NCBI GenBank assembly: GCA_021151825.1
Contig: JAGKWQ010000003.1
Location: 186,001 to 250,000, forward strand
DNA length: 64,000 nt
Direction: 5' to 3'
From: Cellvibrionaceae bacterium
GTDB lineage: Bacteria > Pseudomonadota > Gammaproteobacteria > Pseudomonadales > Cellvibrionaceae
The notes below the pieces were generated by a model. That model did no database searches. It saw only the letters and a list, made by a program, of their open reading frames with translations, and had not been told where the DNA came from. Numbering within the stretch: position 1 is the stretch's first letter; each line of letters begins with the position of its first letter. Shown one piece after another: positions 24,283 through 33,781 of the stretch. The position numbers and the translations under genes are program-made.

Positions 24283-24990
24283 ATGTCTGACCTATCAACA
24301 TTAAAGTTATTTGCGACCCAGCCTCATCCCTGCAGTTATCTGGACGGACAAGAGGCCACGACGGTTTTTGTCGATCCGGAAGCGAAGATAGACCCATCGC
24401 TATACACACAATTATCACAATTGGGCTTTCGTCGTAGCGGTGCACACTTGTATCGTCCCCAATGCCTGCGCTGCCAGGCCTGTGTTTCCTGTCGCATTCC
24501 GGTAAAACTGTTCAAACCTACACGCACCCAACGCCGATGCCTGCAGCGTAATAGCGATGTATCGCTGCACATCACTAACGATATCAATACCCGGGAACAT
24601 TACAGCCTTTATGCCCGCTATATTGAGGGTCGCCACCAGGATGGCGACATGTATCCCCCATCAGAGGACCAGTACAAGGCCTTTTTAACCAGTGAATGGG
24701 GCATCACCCAATACATAGAATTGCGCCTGGAAGGGCGATTGATCGGGGTGTCTGTCTGCGATCAGCTGGGAGACGGGCTTTCCGCTGTTTACACCTTTTA
24801 CGACCCAACCGAAGAACATCGTAGTCCCGGTAAATTCGCCATATTGGCCCAGATTGAAAAAGCACGGGAGATGAATCTTGACTACGTCTATCTGGGTTAT
24901 TGGATCAAAGATTGCGAAAAAATGAACTATAAAACCCAATATCGCCCATTAGAACTGCTGGTCAACCGACGCTGGATGCGACTCAACTGA
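24283..24990 (+). CDS. bpt: Aspartate/glutamate leucyltransferase Bpt (arginyl-transferase family)
   Basis: The protein has 235 residues from ATG 24283, preceded by GAGG; a TTG 15 bp upstream is a less likely start. It adds Leu to N-terminal Asp or Glu, making secondary degrons into primary ones. The Cys-rich ATE N-terminus is visible (PCSYLDGQEA; LRCQACVSCRIPV), followed by FKPTRTQRRCLQRN and the C-terminal ATE domain (AVYTFYDP, YLGYWIKDCEKMNYK). The gap to aat is 21 bp, so the two are co-transcribed. Whether it transfers Leu or Arg is inferred from its bacterial Bpt type. Confidence 0.95.
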   Translation: MSDLSTLKLFATQPHPCSYLDGQEATTVFVDPEAKIDPSLYTQLSQLGFRRSGAHLYRPQCLRCQACVSCRIPVKLFKPTRTQRRCLQRNSDVSLHITNDINTREHYSLYARYIEGRHQDGDMYPPSEDQYKAFLTSEWGITQYIELRLEGRLIGVSVCDQLGDGLSAVYTFYDPTEEHRSPGKFAILAQIEKAREMNLDYVYLGYWIKDCEKMNYKTQYRPLELLVNRRWMRLN

Positions 24991-25168
24991 ATAATTAGCG
25001 GCAGATTTGCGCAGATATACACCGAACACAGTGGTAAATCCCGCTTTTGTCCCTTATTCCCCTTGGCGGCTCTGGTTAATTAAGGCACAATTCACGCCTA
25101 TTTTTTTACCCCTCCTGCCACCCCTATTGTGACAGGCAAGAATTATTGAACCCTGAGGAAACTGCCGC

Positions 25169-25387
25169 ATGGCAAAAGACGATTGCATTGAATTTGACGG
25201 TGAAGTGGTTGATACCCTTCCCAACACAACATTTCGCGTAAAATTGGAAAATGGACATGTGGTTATCGCCCACATCTCTGGCAAGATGCGCAAAAACTAT
25301 ATCCGTATCCTGACAGGAGACAAGGTCAAGGTTGAGATGACTCCCTATGACCTGACTAAAGGCCGCATCACCTATCGCGCCCGTTAA
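25169..25387 (+). CDS. infA: Translation initiation factor IF-1
   Basis: The protein has 72 residues with the whole S1/OB fold: IEFDGEVVDTLPNTTFRVKLENG, HISGKMRKNYIRI, GDKVKVEMTPYDLTKGRITYR. IF-1 occupies the ribosomal A-site during initiation. CTGAGGAAA precedes the ATG. The gene is 178 bp past bpt, so it may have its own promoter, and it ends at a strong bidirectional terminator facing clpA. Confidence 0.99.
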   Translation: MAKDDCIEFDGEVVDTLPNTTFRVKLENGHVVIAHISGKMRKNYIRILTGDKVKVEMTPYDLTKGRITYRAR

Positions 25388-25420
25388 TTCAAGTTTTCTT
25401 ACTGCATCACTTGAAAATAA

Positions 25421-25446
25421 AAAGCCGCACTAAACAGTGCGGCTTT
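25421..25446. terminator. Bidirectional terminator between infA and clpA
   Basis: AAAGCCGCACT (25421-25431) and AGTGCGGCTTT (25436-25446) pair perfectly around an AAAC loop, with A-run before and T-rich sequence after. It serves infA on the plus strand and clpA on the minus strand. Confidence 0.95.
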
Positions 25447-25475
25447 TGTTTTTTATAACATTCAATCAAATACTA

Positions 25476-27773
25476 TCAAGCGGGTTGTGCAGTCTGCTTG
25501 GCTTTCACAGCGATAGTGATCTTGTCCTCAACAGGATCAACATCTACATCGACTGTTCCACCGCCATTGGATAAGGTTCCAAACAGGATTTCCTCGGCCA
25601 GCGGTTTCTTCAGCTTGTCCTGTATCAGACGGGCCATTGGACGAGCACCCATTTTTACATCATAGCCATGAATTGCCAGCCACTCACGCGCCTCATCACT
25701 GATCTCCAAAGTCACATGCTTATCATCTAACTGGGTTTGCAATTCCATAAGGAACTTATCAACCACTGTTTTGATTGTACTCAACGTCAGCGCTGCGAAC
25801 TGGACAATCGCATCCAGGCGATTACGGAATTCCGGCGTAAACATCTTCTTGATCGCTTCCATACCGTCAGTGGTGTGATCCTGATGAGTGAAGCCGATAG
25901 AAGCACGACTCATCACTTCGGCACCAGCGTTGGTGGTCATGATCAAAATCACGTTACGGAAATCAGCTTTACGACCATTGTTGTCAGTCAAGCTGCCGTG
26001 ATCCATTACTTGTAACAATAAGTTAAAGACTTCAGGGTGCGCCTTTTCAATCTCATCCAACAACAATACACAATGAGGCTGCTTGGTAATTGCATCGGTT
26101 AGCAAACCGCCCTGATCAAAACCAACATAACCTGGAGGTGCACCAATCAAACGGGATACGGTATGACGCTCCATATATTCAGACATATCAAAGCGCACCA
26201 ACTCCATACCCATACACTTGGCCAACTGACGGCAAACTTCAGTTTTACCGACACCTGTCGGCCCAGCAAACAGGAATGAACCTATCGGTTTTTCCGCAGA
26301 ACCCAAACCAGCGCGTGATAATTTGATTGCTGTAGCCAAAGTGTCGATTGCTTCGTCCTGGCCAAATACAGTCATCTTCAAATTCTGATCCAGCTTACGC
26401 AGTTGTTCCTTATCGGAAGAAGACACGCTTTTTGGCGGAATCCGCGCGATTTTGGCAACAACATTTTCCACATCAGTAACACCAATTGTTTTCTTACGCT
26501 TACTTGGGGCCAGCAATTGTTGATACGCACCAGCCTCATCAATTACATCAATAGCTTTATCCGGTAAGAAACGATCATTGATATAACGTTCAGCCAATTC
26601 CGCAGCTGCGCGCAATGCAGCATCGGTGTAACGCAAGTTGTGATGCTTCTCAAAACGGCTCTTCAGGCCTTTAAGAATTTGGTAGGTTTCATCCACAGTG
26701 GGCTCATTCACGTCTACCTTTTGGAAACGGCGAGAAAGCGCGCGATCTTTATCAAAAATACCGCGATATTCCTGATAAGTCGTTGAACCCATGCAACGAA
26801 TTTCACCGGAGGACAACAAAGGCTTCAGCAAATTGGAAGCATCCATCACTCCACCAGACGCGGCACCGGCACCGATGATGGTGTGGATTTCATCGATAAA
26901 TAAAATAGAATTTTTTTGCTTTTTCAATTCGTTAAGCAAACTTTTGAAGCGCTTTTCAAAATCGCCACGGTATTTGGTACCCGCCAAAAGCGCACCCATA
27001 TCAAGTGAAAAAACAACACTATCAGCTAATGACTCAGGCACATCACCATCAACAATGCGCTTGGCCAAGCCTTCTGCAATCGCGGTTTTACCAACACCGG
27101 ATTCACCAACCAGTAATGGATTGTTTTTACGACGACGAGACAAAATCTGGCAAACGCGCTCAACCTCAAATTCGCGACCTACCAACGGATCAATACGCCC
27201 TTGCATCGCGGCTTCATTGAGGTTGGTAGCAAAATTTTCCAATGGGCTTTGCGAAGTGGACTCACCGGTTACCGATTCTTCGTCCTGATTTTCTTGCGAG
27301 CCATGATGATGATCGCCACTGTGATCATTATTGCCCGCCACTTTGTGGATACCGTGAGTGATGTAATTCACCACATCAATGCGAGCAATACTTTGTTGTT
27401 TCAGATAATAAACGGCCTGGCTTTCCTGCTCACTAAAGATGGCTACCAGCACATTTGCACCAGTCACTTCTTGCTTGCCGGAAGATTGAACATGAAATAC
27501 AGCACGCTGCAACACACGTTGAAAACCCAGCGTAGGCTGTGTTTCACGTTCGCTGTCATTTTCGGGGATGAGCGGAGTAGTGGAATCGACAAATTCGATT
27601 AATTCTTTGCGTAAACTAATTAAATCAGCACCGCAAGCGCGTAACACATTGGCCGCCGAATCATTGTCGATGAGCGCAAGAAGTAAATGCTCAACGGTCA
27701 TGAATTCGTGTCGCTTGGAGCGCGCACCTTTGAAAGCAAGATTTAAGGTTACTTCCAGATCTTTACTTAACAT
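25476..27773 (-). CDS. clpA: ATP-dependent Clp protease ATP-binding subunit ClpA
   Basis: The protein has 765 residues, close to the usual 750-760. The N-domain (MLSKDLEVTLNLAF...) is followed by an acidic linker and two AAA+ modules with Walker A GESGVGKTAIAEGLAKR and GPTGVGKTEVCRQLAK, Walker B-type LFIDEIHTIIGAG and LLLDEIEKAHPEV. A ClpP-docking IGF-like loop is expected in the second module. With ClpP, not in this window, it unfolds and degrades substrates, including N-degron proteins delivered by ClpS. It lies 70 bp downstream of clpS, likely as one operon. Confidence 0.98.
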   Translation of the reverse strand: MLSKDLEVTLNLAFKGARSKRHEFMTVEHLLLALIDNDSAANVLRACGADLISLRKELIEFVDSTTPLIPENDSERETQPTLGFQRVLQRAVFHVQSSGKQEVTGANVLVAIFSEQESQAVYYLKQQSIARIDVVNYITHGIHKVAGNNDHSGDHHHGSQENQDEESVTGESTSQSPLENFATNLNEAAMQGRIDPLVGREFEVERVCQILSRRRKNNPLLVGESGVGKTAIAEGLAKRIVDGDVPESLADSVVFSLDMGALLAGTKYRGDFEKRFKSLLNELKKQKNSILFIDEIHTIIGAGAASGGVMDASNLLKPLLSSGEIRCMGSTTYQEYRGIFDKDRALSRRFQKVDVNEPTVDETYQILKGLKSRFEKHHNLRYTDAALRAAAELAERYINDRFLPDKAIDVIDEAGAYQQLLAPSKRKKTIGVTDVENVVAKIARIPPKSVSSSDKEQLRKLDQNLKMTVFGQDEAIDTLATAIKLSRAGLGSAEKPIGSFLFAGPTGVGKTEVCRQLAKCMGMELVRFDMSEYMERHTVSRLIGAPPGYVGFDQGGLLTDAITKQPHCVLLLDEIEKAHPEVFNLLLQVMDHGSLTDNNGRKADFRNVILIMTTNAGAEVMSRASIGFTHQDHTTDGMEAIKKMFTPEFRNRLDAIVQFAALTLSTIKTVVDKFLMELQTQLDDKHVTLEISDEAREWLAIHGYDVKMGARPMARLIQDKLKKPLAEEILFGTLSNGGGTVDVDVDPVEDKITIAVKAKQTAQPA

Positions 27774-27843
27774 CGCGCCTACCCTCTTCTAACCAACAAA
27801 ATTAACTTCTCACGTTTACCAATATGATTCTAACAACTCATAT

Positions 27844-28215
27844 TCACTGCTCATCCTCAACCGCTTCGATTTCACATAACAGCGGATGTTGATTTTCTCT
27901 AGCATATTGATTCACTTGCGCCGCTTTAGTTTCAGCAATATCGCGAGAATATATGCCGCAAACTGCTTTACCGTGAACATGGACTGTTAGCATCACATGG
28001 GTAGCTTTTTCGCGGGACATGGAAAAAAATACTTCCAATATTTCCACCACGAAATCCATGGGTGTGTAGTCGTCATTCAATAAAACCACTTTATACATCG
28101 GTGGTCGTTTTAACTTGGGTTTAGATGTTAAGACCGCAAGACCGCCATCAGATTCATCGGCAGAATTATCATCATCTTTACCTAAGGTTAGTTGAAGGTT
28201 TTGGAGATTGCCCAT
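27844..28215 (-). CDS. clpS: ATP-dependent Clp protease adaptor ClpS
   Basis: The protein has 123 residues. The ClpS core starts at about residue 35 with PMYKVVLLNDDYTPMDFVVEILEVFF, the residues that form the N-degron pocket and the ClpA contact, and continues with THVMLTVHVHGKAVCGIY. The 30-residue acidic N-terminal extension (DDDNSADESD) is the flexible part that engages ClpA. It delivers Leu/Phe/Trp/Tyr-starting proteins, including those produced by the Aat and Bpt enzymes encoded about 3 kb away. Confidence 0.98.
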   Translation of the reverse strand: MGNLQNLQLTLGKDDDNSADESDGGLAVLTSKPKLKRPPMYKVVLLNDDYTPMDFVVEILEVFFSMSREKATHVMLTVHVHGKAVCGIYSRDIAETKAAQVNQYARENQHPLLCEIEAVEDEQ

Positions 28216-28583
28216 AGAGATTCAATACAAATAAAAAATGATTGGATATTCGCCGGTATTGTAACTCATCGGCATAACAACCCCTAATGCCCCACCAACG
28301 CTGTCTAATCTCCGCTAATGCGGACTAAGAGCTTGACTTTGAGCCAATTGTTGGATAAAAAAAGAGCGCCGTTTGTACATAAACGCGGCACTTTGCTTAC
28401 ATTGGGGCGGTTATTGCAAATAACAATAAAATACTTGGCCACTTAAAAGCATAAGTTAAATGCACTAGCACCCGGCAAGCAAAATCTCTCGTCCATGACC
28501 CCCGAGCAATTGCAGTACTTGGGACAATAATAACGACAGTGATGTTTTTCAAGGGCATCACTCGGGCAGAAGGATTCCATAAT
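28216..28583. promoter_or_regulatory. Divergent clpS/cspD control region, with a possible cspD promoter at 28333-28361
   Basis: About 370 bp without a gene. TTGACT (28333-28338) and TAAAAA (28356-28361) are 17 bp apart on the plus strand and could be a sigma-70 promoter, giving cspD a leader of about 215 nt; long leaders are usual for cold-shock genes. An imperfect inverted repeat (GCGCCGTTT / AAACGCGGC) follows at about 28367-28389. The clpS promoter must lie leftward in the same region, but I see no clear match. Confidence 0.35.
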
Positions 28584-28829
28584 ATGCCAAAAGGCACAGT
28601 CAAATGGTTCAATAATGCAAAAGGTTACGGCTTTATTCTTGCGGATGAAGGCGGTGAAGATCTGTTTGCACACTATTCAGCCATCACAATGGAGGGCTAC
28701 AAAACCCTCAAAGCAGGTCAGCAGGTGACTTTCGAGATCACCAAGGGAGATAAAGGGCTGCATGCAGTCAATATCGCCGCGCCTATTACTGCTGGCAGCA
28801 ATTTACGAACGAGTCCAGTTCCAGCCTAG
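28584..28829 (+). CDS. cspD: Cold-shock-domain protein CspD
   Basis: The protein has 81 residues from ATG 28584, preceded by AAGGA; an in-frame upstream extension is rejected because the Csp N-terminus starts exactly here (MPKGTVKWFNNAKGYGFI). RNP-1 (KGYGFI) and RNP-2-type (DLFAHYSAI) nucleic-acid-binding motifs are present. CspD binds single-stranded DNA and inhibits replication in stationary phase in E. coli. The order clpA-clpS-cspD, with cspD divergent, is the classical arrangement. A terminator follows at 28881. Confidence 0.95.
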   Translation: MPKGTVKWFNNAKGYGFILADEGGEDLFAHYSAITMEGYKTLKAGQQVTFEITKGDKGLHAVNIAAPITAGSNLRTSPVPA

Positions 28830-28880
28830 AAAATCAAGCAGTTACACAACAACCGGGGTGTAACATCGCTCATAAAAAAA

Positions 28881-28904
28881 GCCTCTCGTGTTTCCACAAG
28901 AGGC
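28881..28904. terminator. Bidirectional terminator between cspD and idh
   Basis: GCCTCTCGTG (28881-28890) faces CACAAGAGGC (28895-28904) with one non-Watson-Crick position (G-U in the minus-strand transcript), flanked by A7 and T5. It sits between the two convergent stop codons. Confidence 0.88.
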
Positions 28905-28934
28905 TTTTTGTCTTACCTGAATTTAATCCGCAGA

Positions 28935-31160
28935 TTAGTTCAGGCTTGCCAGCGCATTATTAAATGTTGCACTTGGACGTAATGCTGCTGAGACCTTGGC
29001 GAAATCCGGGCGATAGTAACCCCCCAAGTCAATTGGCTTACCTGAAGCTGCTTTAAGCTCAGCTACGATTTTCGCTTCATTTTCAGTCAGAGTTTTGGCC
29101 AAAGGTGCAAACTGTGCTTGTAATGCTGCATCTTCGGTTTGTGCAGCTAAAGCCTGAGCCCAATAAAGAGCCAAATAGAAATGGCTGCCACGGTTATCCA
29201 ACTCACCTGCCGCACGACCTGGAGATTTGTTTTCGTCCAGGAACTTACCATTCGCTTGATCCAGCGTTTTAGCAAACACTTTCGCCTTGGCATTGTTGGT
29301 AACGTTACCGAAATGATCCAGAGACTCTGCCAATGCCAAAAACTCACCCAATGAATCCCAACGTAAATGGCCTTCTTCAACAAATTGTTGTACGTGCTTG
29401 GGCGCAGAGCCGCCAGCACCGGTTTCAAACAAACCACCACCATTCATCAGTGGAACAATCGACAGCATTTTTGCAGAGGTACCCAGCTCCATAATAGGGA
29501 ACAAGTCGGTCAGGTAATCACGCAATACGTTACCTGTAACGGAAATAGTATCTTTACCAGTGCGAATACGATCCAGCGAGTACTGGGTTGCTTCTTCCGG
29601 AGTCTTGATGAAAATTTCCAAACCGGAAGTATCGTGATTTTTCAGGTAGGTATTTACCTTGGCAATCAGCTGCGCATCGTGTGCACGCGCCGGATTCAGC
29701 CAGAACACCGCCGGAGTATTTGAGGCGCGCGCGCGGTTTACGGCAAGCTTCACCCAATCCTGAATTGGTGCATCTTTTACCTGGCACATACGCCAGATAT
29801 CACCTTGCTCCACGTTTTGCTCAAGCAGTACTTTTCCTGCAGTGTCGACAACACGAACCACGCCATCTGCTGGGATTTGGAAGGTTTTATCGTGTGAACC
29901 GTATTCTTCAGCAGCTTGTGCCATCAAGCCTACATTCGGCACGCTACCCATGGTTTTTGGATCGAACGCACCGTGCTTTTTACAATCATCAATGACGACT
30001 TGATACACACCGGCATAGCAACGATCAGGGATACAGGCTTTGGTATCTTGCAGTTTGCCTTCGGCATTCCACATTTTGCCAGAGTCACGAATCATCGCCG
30101 GCATGGACGCATCAACAATCACATCACTGGGAACGTGTAGGTTGGTGATGCCTTTATCAGAGTTAACCATCGCCAATTGTGGGCGAGTAGCGTAAAGCGC
30201 TTTGATATCTGCTTCGATTTCCGCTTGCTTTTCAGCTGGCAGGGATTTGATTTTGGTGTAAAGGTCACCAATACCGTTGTTAACGTCTACGGCCAGCTCA
30301 GCCAAAACTGCTGCATGCTTTTCCAGTACCGGAGCGTAATACACAGAAACAAAGTGACCGAAAATAATCGGGTCAGACACTTTCATCATGGTCGCTTTCA
30401 GGTGAATCGACAGCAATACGCCTGCAGCTTTTGCATCTTCAATTTGTGCAGCAATGTAGGTACGCAGCGCTTTTTTGCTGAGTACCGATGCATCGATAAT
30501 TTCGCCTGCTTGAACTTTGGTGGTTTCTTTCAGAACTTTGGTAGAGCCATCTTTACCCACCAGTTCGATTTTTACCGTACCCGCGTCAGCAACTGTAGTA
30601 GATTTTTCGCTACCAAAGAAATCGTTGGCATCCATGTGCGCAACATGGGATTTGGAATCCGCAGACCAGGCACCCATTTTGTGTGGGTTCTTGCGGGCAT
30701 AATTTTTAACTGACAAAGGTGCGCGACGGTCAGAGTTACCTTCACGCAATACCGGGTTTACCGCAGAACCTTTGATTTTGTCGTAGCGCGCTTTTGCGTC
30801 TTTTTCGGCATCGTTTGCCGGATTCTCAGGGTAATCAGGCAGTTTGTAACCCTGGGATTGCAATTCTTTGATAGCTGCTTTCAATTGTGGAATAGACGCA
30901 CTGATATTTGGCAGCTTGATGATGTTTGCTTCTGGAGTGGTTGCCAATTTACCCAATTCAGCCAGATGATCACCAATACGCTGCGCTTCAGTCAGCGACT
31001 CGGGGAAGGCGGCGATAATACGGCCCGAAAGGGATATATCACGGGTTTCGATAGCTATACCGGAAGATTGAGTGAAGGCTTGAACGATAGGGAGTAAAGA
31101 ATATGTAGCTAAGGCTGGGGCTTCGTCAGTTTGGGTATAGATAATTTTTGAATCAGTCAT
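28935..31160 (-). CDS. idh: Monomeric NADP-dependent isocitrate dehydrogenase
   Basis: The protein has 741 residues, the size of the monomeric type (about 740), with no relation in length to the dimeric Icd (about 417). Recognisable segments are MTDSKIIYTQTDEAPALATYS, NPVLREGNSDRRAPLSVKNYARKNPH, HLKATMMKVSDPIIFGH and LDNRGSHFYLALYWAQAL. It converts isocitrate to 2-oxoglutarate in the TCA cycle with NADPH production. GGAG lies nine bases before the ATG. Its location next to clpS-cspD and rluE matches the layout I recall from Pseudomonas, where icd and idh are adjacent. Confidence 0.97.
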   Translation of the reverse strand: MTDSKIIYTQTDEAPALATYSLLPIVQAFTQSSGIAIETRDISLSGRIIAAFPESLTEAQRIGDHLAELGKLATTPEANIIKLPNISASIPQLKAAIKELQSQGYKLPDYPENPANDAEKDAKARYDKIKGSAVNPVLREGNSDRRAPLSVKNYARKNPHKMGAWSADSKSHVAHMDANDFFGSEKSTTVADAGTVKIELVGKDGSTKVLKETTKVQAGEIIDASVLSKKALRTYIAAQIEDAKAAGVLLSIHLKATMMKVSDPIIFGHFVSVYYAPVLEKHAAVLAELAVDVNNGIGDLYTKIKSLPAEKQAEIEADIKALYATRPQLAMVNSDKGITNLHVPSDVIVDASMPAMIRDSGKMWNAEGKLQDTKACIPDRCYAGVYQVVIDDCKKHGAFDPKTMGSVPNVGLMAQAAEEYGSHDKTFQIPADGVVRVVDTAGKVLLEQNVEQGDIWRMCQVKDAPIQDWVKLAVNRARASNTPAVFWLNPARAHDAQLIAKVNTYLKNHDTSGLEIFIKTPEEATQYSLDRIRTGKDTISVTGNVLRDYLTDLFPIMELGTSAKMLSIVPLMNGGGLFETGAGGSAPKHVQQFVEEGHLRWDSLGEFLALAESLDHFGNVTNNAKAKVFAKTLDQANGKFLDENKSPGRAAGELDNRGSHFYLALYWAQALAAQTEDAALQAQFAPLAKTLTENEAKIVAELKAASGKPIDLGGYYRPDFAKVSAALRPSATFNNALASLN

Positions 31161-31389
31161 TTAAGATGGCTCCATCAATTCATGCGGCTCGGCCTTGTGA
31201 GCTTTGCCATAAACGTTATGAAAATTTAGAAAAAGAGCCCCGCCACAGGGAACTGCCCCCTTGCCAGAGCGCCGGCGATTCTACACGTCTATCTGCCTTT
31301 ATGCATGACTTATGTTGCTATGGCAGCGGCACTAATCTGGGATAAAATTCGCCTTCTGTTGGTATCCATAGTGAGTTATGTAACGCTTT

Positions 31390-32229
31390 ATGTCCGCTCT
31401 GATTCTTTTTAATAAACCATTCGGTGTGCTATCGCAATTTACAGACGGCGAAGGCCGCCCCACATTGAAGGAATACATCAAGATTCCTCATGTTTACCCG
31501 GCCGGCCGCCTTGATCATGATTCGGAAGGGTTGCTATTACTGACTGATGATGGCCAGTTGCAACACCATATTGCTCACCCGTCCCATAAATTGCCCAAAA
31601 CCTATTGGGCACAAGTCGAAGGGGCTCCAAACAGTTACGCATTAACCAAATTGCGCCAGGGCGTTGAACTCAATGATGGAATGACGCAGCCTGCCGAGGT
31701 TCGCTTAATTCCCGCACCAAAACTATGGGAACGGGATCCACCGATTCGCGACCGCGCAAATATTCCCACCCAATGGATCGAAATTGTCATTACAGAAGGC
31801 CGCAATCGTCAGGTACGTCGTATGACTGCAGCAGTCGGTCATCCTACGCTGCGTTTGGTGCGAGTAAAAATAGGTTCATGGACACTGGAAGGAATTGAAC
31901 CTGGCAAATATAAAACTGAAACCATTCATTTGCCCAAAACGGCTGGAAATGCCCAGGCACGACCAACTCAACGGCGCACCGGCAACGCACCGGCAGCAGC
32001 AAAAAAAACTGATGGAGCGAATACGCAACATAAACCTGCACAACACAAATCAAAGGATGATCGCGCTACCACCACATCCGGAAAAGCAGATCGTACGGCG
32101 AAACCGGCAGCAGGAAAAAAACCAGGCACTAGTCCGCGGGCAAAACTGCCGGCCAAAACACCTAAACCTGCCACACAAACATTGGTGATTCAAAAACCAA
32201 AGCCGAAAATTATACGGGAACCAACATAA
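31390..32229 (+). CDS. rluE: 23S rRNA pseudouridine-2457 synthase RluE-like, with a long basic tail
   Basis: The protein has 279 residues. The RsuA-family catalytic domain spans about residues 1-180: LILFNKPFGVLSQFTDGEGRPTL, catalytic Asp in YPAGRLDHDSEGLLLLTDDG, and ITEGRNRQVRRMTAAVGHPTLRLVRVKIG. It lacks the N-terminal S4 domain, as RluE does. From about residue 181 a disordered tail of about 100 residues rich in K, A, T, P and Q (KPAQHKSKDDRATTTSGKAD) extends beyond the usual length. The gene is divergent from idh, as rluE is next to icd in E. coli. The RluE assignment over other RsuA members rests on motif and context. Confidence 0.88.
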   Translation: MSALILFNKPFGVLSQFTDGEGRPTLKEYIKIPHVYPAGRLDHDSEGLLLLTDDGQLQHHIAHPSHKLPKTYWAQVEGAPNSYALTKLRQGVELNDGMTQPAEVRLIPAPKLWERDPPIRDRANIPTQWIEIVITEGRNRQVRRMTAAVGHPTLRLVRVKIGSWTLEGIEPGKYKTETIHLPKTAGNAQARPTQRRTGNAPAAAKKTDGANTQHKPAQHKSKDDRATTTSGKADRTAKPAAGKKPGTSPRAKLPAKTPKPATQTLVIQKPKPKIIREPT

Positions 32230-32260
32230 CCTCAACTCTCGAAAATATACAGCCAAATAA

Positions 32261-32281
32261 AAAGGCGCCCAAGGCGCCTTT
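32261..32281. terminator. Terminator between rluE and the HD-GYP gene
   Basis: AAAGGCGCC (32261-32269) and GGCGCCTTT (32273-32281) pair perfectly around CAA. It lies between the convergent stop codons of rluE (32229) and the HD-GYP gene (32299). Confidence 0.88.
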
Positions 32282-32298
32282 AGTGTTTGAGAACTCGC

Positions 32299-33558
32299 TT
32301 AACCGTAGGTAAACGTCAGCCCTTTCTCTCGATAATCCCGCAACCGTATACCATGAGTACCATCGCATAAGGCGCGCTTGATCAAATACGTTTTGTCGAG
32401 CTTTTTCTGCTCCACATCCACCAGATTCAAAATCAACTCTTTCTCTAAAGGCTTGCTCAAATCTTTCACTACGATGATTTTTGGCAAGTGGCGATAACGA
32501 TAATTGGTTTCCAACACTATTCCTATCAAGCCATTGATCAGCTCAACGATACTTCCCGGGGGATAAAGGCCAACGCATTTAATAAACTCCAGCGCCAGAC
32601 GCTCATCAAAATGTTTGCCGCGGTCATCAAAAATGCGCTTTAACGCATCCGTTCCGGGAACAGCGCGGGAGTAACAACGATCGCCTGTCATTGCATCATA
32701 AGCATCAACAATGGCGATAATACGGGCAAAATCGGAAATTCCCGACGCCTTCAATTTACGCGGATAACCTGTGCCATCCACACGTTCGTGATGACTGTAA
32801 GCAACGTCGACTGTTGCATTAGGAATGCCGGGAGATGACATTAACAAGTTGCGGCCATGCACTGTATGCGCCTTGATAATGTTGAATTCTTTATCAGAAA
32901 GCTCTTCGCGCTTATTCAACACATTAGCCGGCACGCGCATTTTGCCCACATCATGCAACAACCCGCATAACCCTAATTTTTCCAATTCATCTTCGCTCAT
33001 ACCAAGATGTCGCCCAAAGGCAATAGAAAGAATACACACATTCAAGCAATGCTCGGCCGTGTATTCATCTTCATTGCGCATACGTGACATCCAGATCAAT
33101 GCGTCCGGATTACGCAAAATACTGCCGACACAATCCTTAACCGTCGCTTTGGCTTGCTCGGTATTTACCACGCCACCCAGGCGAGCATCATCCAGCAATG
33201 ATTTGGTGAGTTTTTTGGCTTCACGAAAAACACCCAACGCCGCCTGATGTTCTTTTTGTGCATCAATCTTGTTGATGTAGGATTTGACTTTTGGGATAGG
33301 AGGACCGGAAACGCCGCGTTGTTCAGGAGGAATCCACTCTTCGCGTACGGCATCAATCCAGATATGTTGTGAATATTGAGCAACCGCGTCTATATCATCC
33401 AGGCTTTCAATCATAAAGCCTTGCATAAGGAATGGGGTTTCCTGCCAGTCGCGATCCAGCTTGGAAACAAACATGCCTATTTTCAGCTCAGAGATGTGGA
33501 TTTTGACGGTACTTAGACGCTTATCCACATAGCCCGGCTTTACTTCATGCCGATCCAA
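32299..33558 (-). CDS. HD-GYP domain protein with N-terminal DUF3391, putative cyclic-di-GMP phosphodiesterase
   Basis: The protein has 419 residues. A TTG start is used: GAGG sits five bases before it, and the nearest ATG (33548) is out of frame. An N-terminal DUF3391 domain (about residues 15-85; VKIHISELKIGMFVSKLDRDW) precedes the HD-GYP domain: HD pair at 202-203 in GLLHDVGKMRVP, HTVHGRNLL, YSHHERVDGTGYP (GYP at 264-266) and RIIAIVDAYDAMTGDR. Such proteins hydrolyse cyclic di-GMP at a two- or three-iron centre, lowering it and favouring motility over biofilm. The canonical residues are present, so activity is likely. It is monocistronic. Confidence 0.93.
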   Translation of the reverse strand: MDRHEVKPGYVDKRLSTVKIHISELKIGMFVSKLDRDWQETPFLMQGFMIESLDDIDAVAQYSQHIWIDAVREEWIPPEQRGVSGPPIPKVKSYINKIDAQKEHQAALGVFREAKKLTKSLLDDARLGGVVNTEQAKATVKDCVGSILRNPDALIWMSRMRNEDEYTAEHCLNVCILSIAFGRHLGMSEDELEKLGLCGLLHDVGKMRVPANVLNKREELSDKEFNIIKAHTVHGRNLLMSSPGIPNATVDVAYSHHERVDGTGYPRKLKASGISDFARIIAIVDAYDAMTGDRCYSRAVPGTDALKRIFDDRGKHFDERLALEFIKCVGLYPPGSIVELINGLIGIVLETNYRYRHLPKIIVVKDLSKPLEKELILNLVDVEQKKLDKTYLIKRALCDGTHGIRLRDYREKGLTFTYG

Positions 33559-33781
33559 AGAAACCTCACTTTGCTGTTGTTATTATTACTGCGGAGCGCC
33601 GTATTGATTAAAAAAATGGTGGGTAAATGACTCACCGATGATCGAATCATAGCTGCTTTTGAAAGCGTTAACATTAAACAAAAAGCTATCAAAAAAACAT
33701 GCCTTATTACTTTAAGTAGTTTTATGTGCCAACTTTCAATAGGTGAATTCGAGTAATTGGAGGTTTTTACAGGGTAAAAAG

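Noticed and set aside
30177..30713. 178-codon ORF opposite idh
   Set aside because: Fully inside a clearly recognised gene on the other strand; a codon-usage shadow.
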